Source: Tepidiphilus margaritifer DSM 15129
GTDB lineage: Bacteria > Pseudomonadota > Gammaproteobacteria > Burkholderiales > Rhodocyclaceae
Direction of reading: 5' to 3'
Length of the DNA stretch: 43,487 bases
NCBI RefSeq assembly: GCF_000425565.1
Contig: NZ_AUDR01000001.1
Coordinates: forward strand, 1 to 43,487
In this document: positions 43,097 to 43,487 of the stretch, piece by piece
How positions within the stretch are numbered: the stretch's first letter is position 1
Layout: each line of letters starts with the position of its first letter
The notes under the pieces: model-generated
What the model was told of the DNA's origin: nothing
Databases searched by the model: none
The model's input: only the letters and a program-made list of their open reading frames with translations
Made by a program: the position numbers and the translations under genes

Positions 43097-43487
43097 CGCT
43101 GCCCCCTTTGCCGACTGCGCGCGCCACCCCCGCGGCCCCGCGCACGATCCGCGATCTTCAAGACGCCATCGCCGAGGCCTGCGCGGCCGTCGGACTCGAC
43201 GAACCGAAAAGCCCCTGCCGACCCGGCGAATGGGTGCGCTGCGACGTGACCGGCGCCGGGAGGAAGGGGCGGGACGACGGTTCGGTCAAGGTGTTCGCCG
43301 ACGGCCAAGGCGTCATCGCGCACAACTGGAAGAGCGGCGAGCAAGCAACCTGCTTTGTCGGGCGGCCAGACGCCGAGCTATCGCCGGCCGAACGCGAGGA
43401 ACGCGCCAGGCGGCGGGAAGCGGAACGCGCCAAGGCCGAGGCCGAGCTAGCGCGGCAACGCCAGGAGGCGGCGCGGGTGGCGCAAGC
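43090..43487 (+). CDS. P4-like primase/helicase, N-terminal part (continues beyond window)
   Basis: The frame is open from ATG 43090 to the last base (132 residues visible). CRPGEWVRCDVTGAG and HNWKSGEQATCF are reminiscent of the N-terminal zinc/RNA-polymerase-like region of P4 alpha and Toprim-type element primases, which often show an (N/S)WK-TGE motif. It is followed by a long Glu/Arg/Ala-rich coil. Replication of the excised element would be its task. The catalytic Toprim and helicase parts are outside the window, so this rests on the N-terminus and context. Confidence 0.65.
   Translation, partial: MVALPPLPTARATPAAPRTIRDLQDAIAEACAAVGLDEPKSPCRPGEWVRCDVTGAGRKGRDDGSVKVFADGQGVIAHNWKSGEQATCFVGRPDAELSPAEREERARRREAERAKAEAELARQRQEAARVAQ

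Overview
The window is GC-rich chromosomal DNA from a Gram-negative bacterium. Lipid A export (MsbA-like), an Arn-type glycan operon, AmpD/PBP7 peptidoglycan recycling, a fused Mrp AB subunit and a cysI-DUF934-cysH-cysDN block with divergent cysB all point to a betaproteobacterium, perhaps of the Hydrogenophilaceae type. The genus is a guess from gene content, not a measurement. Genes are dense, and many neighbours share 1-4 bases (ATGA, GTGA or TGATG junctions), which indicates tightly coupled operons.

Layout. 1-333 is the 3' part of an IS481-type transposase whose end interrupts a small minus-strand gene. A second 40-bp copy of that IS end lies 242 bp further on. 650-4164 holds a LOG-family gene divergent from polA, followed by an overlapping MsbA-like exporter (4164-5936). 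Converging on the exporter is a minus-strand operon (5991-10623): UDP-sugar dehydrogenase-like, ArnT-like membrane glycosyltransferase, PLP sugar aminotransferase and a family 2 glycosyltransferase. It starts from its own promoter with a perfect TATAAT. Next come cobU-cobT-cobS-cobC (10705-13717, minus), ampD and a lytic transglycosylase (plus), an aminotransferase and GTP-type PEP carboxykinase (minus), a PBP7-type endopeptidase (plus) and an IclR regulator (minus).

20650-26510 is a complete Mrp Na+(K+)/H+ antiporter operon (mrpAB fusion, C, D, E, F, G), divergent from the IclR gene. 26515-31645 is the assimilatory sulfate reduction operon: sulfite reductase, DUF934, APS-type reductase and ATP sulfurylase CysD/CysN. 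It is divergent from cysB across a perfect LysR-type palindrome. A Phd/PIN toxin-antitoxin pair and a TRIC/YadS channel follow. Then comes an osmotic-stress operon in which an OsmC protein is translationally coupled to a glycine-betaine ABC transporter (proV-proW-substrate-binding protein). A YqiA esterase/PAP2 pair and a beta-hydroxyacid dehydrogenase complete the chromosomal part.

From about 40.2-40.6 kb to the window end lies the left part of an integrated mobile element. It has a promoter and 9-bp direct repeats before a tyrosine integrase, a 252-aa protein of unknown function, two identical 10-bp palindromes spaced 20 bp apart, an AlpA-type regulator, a 40-aa overlapping ORF and the N-terminus of a P4-like primase cut by the window edge. 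The least explained parts are this element and the Arn-like glycan operon. No rRNA, tRNA or CRISPR array was recognised.
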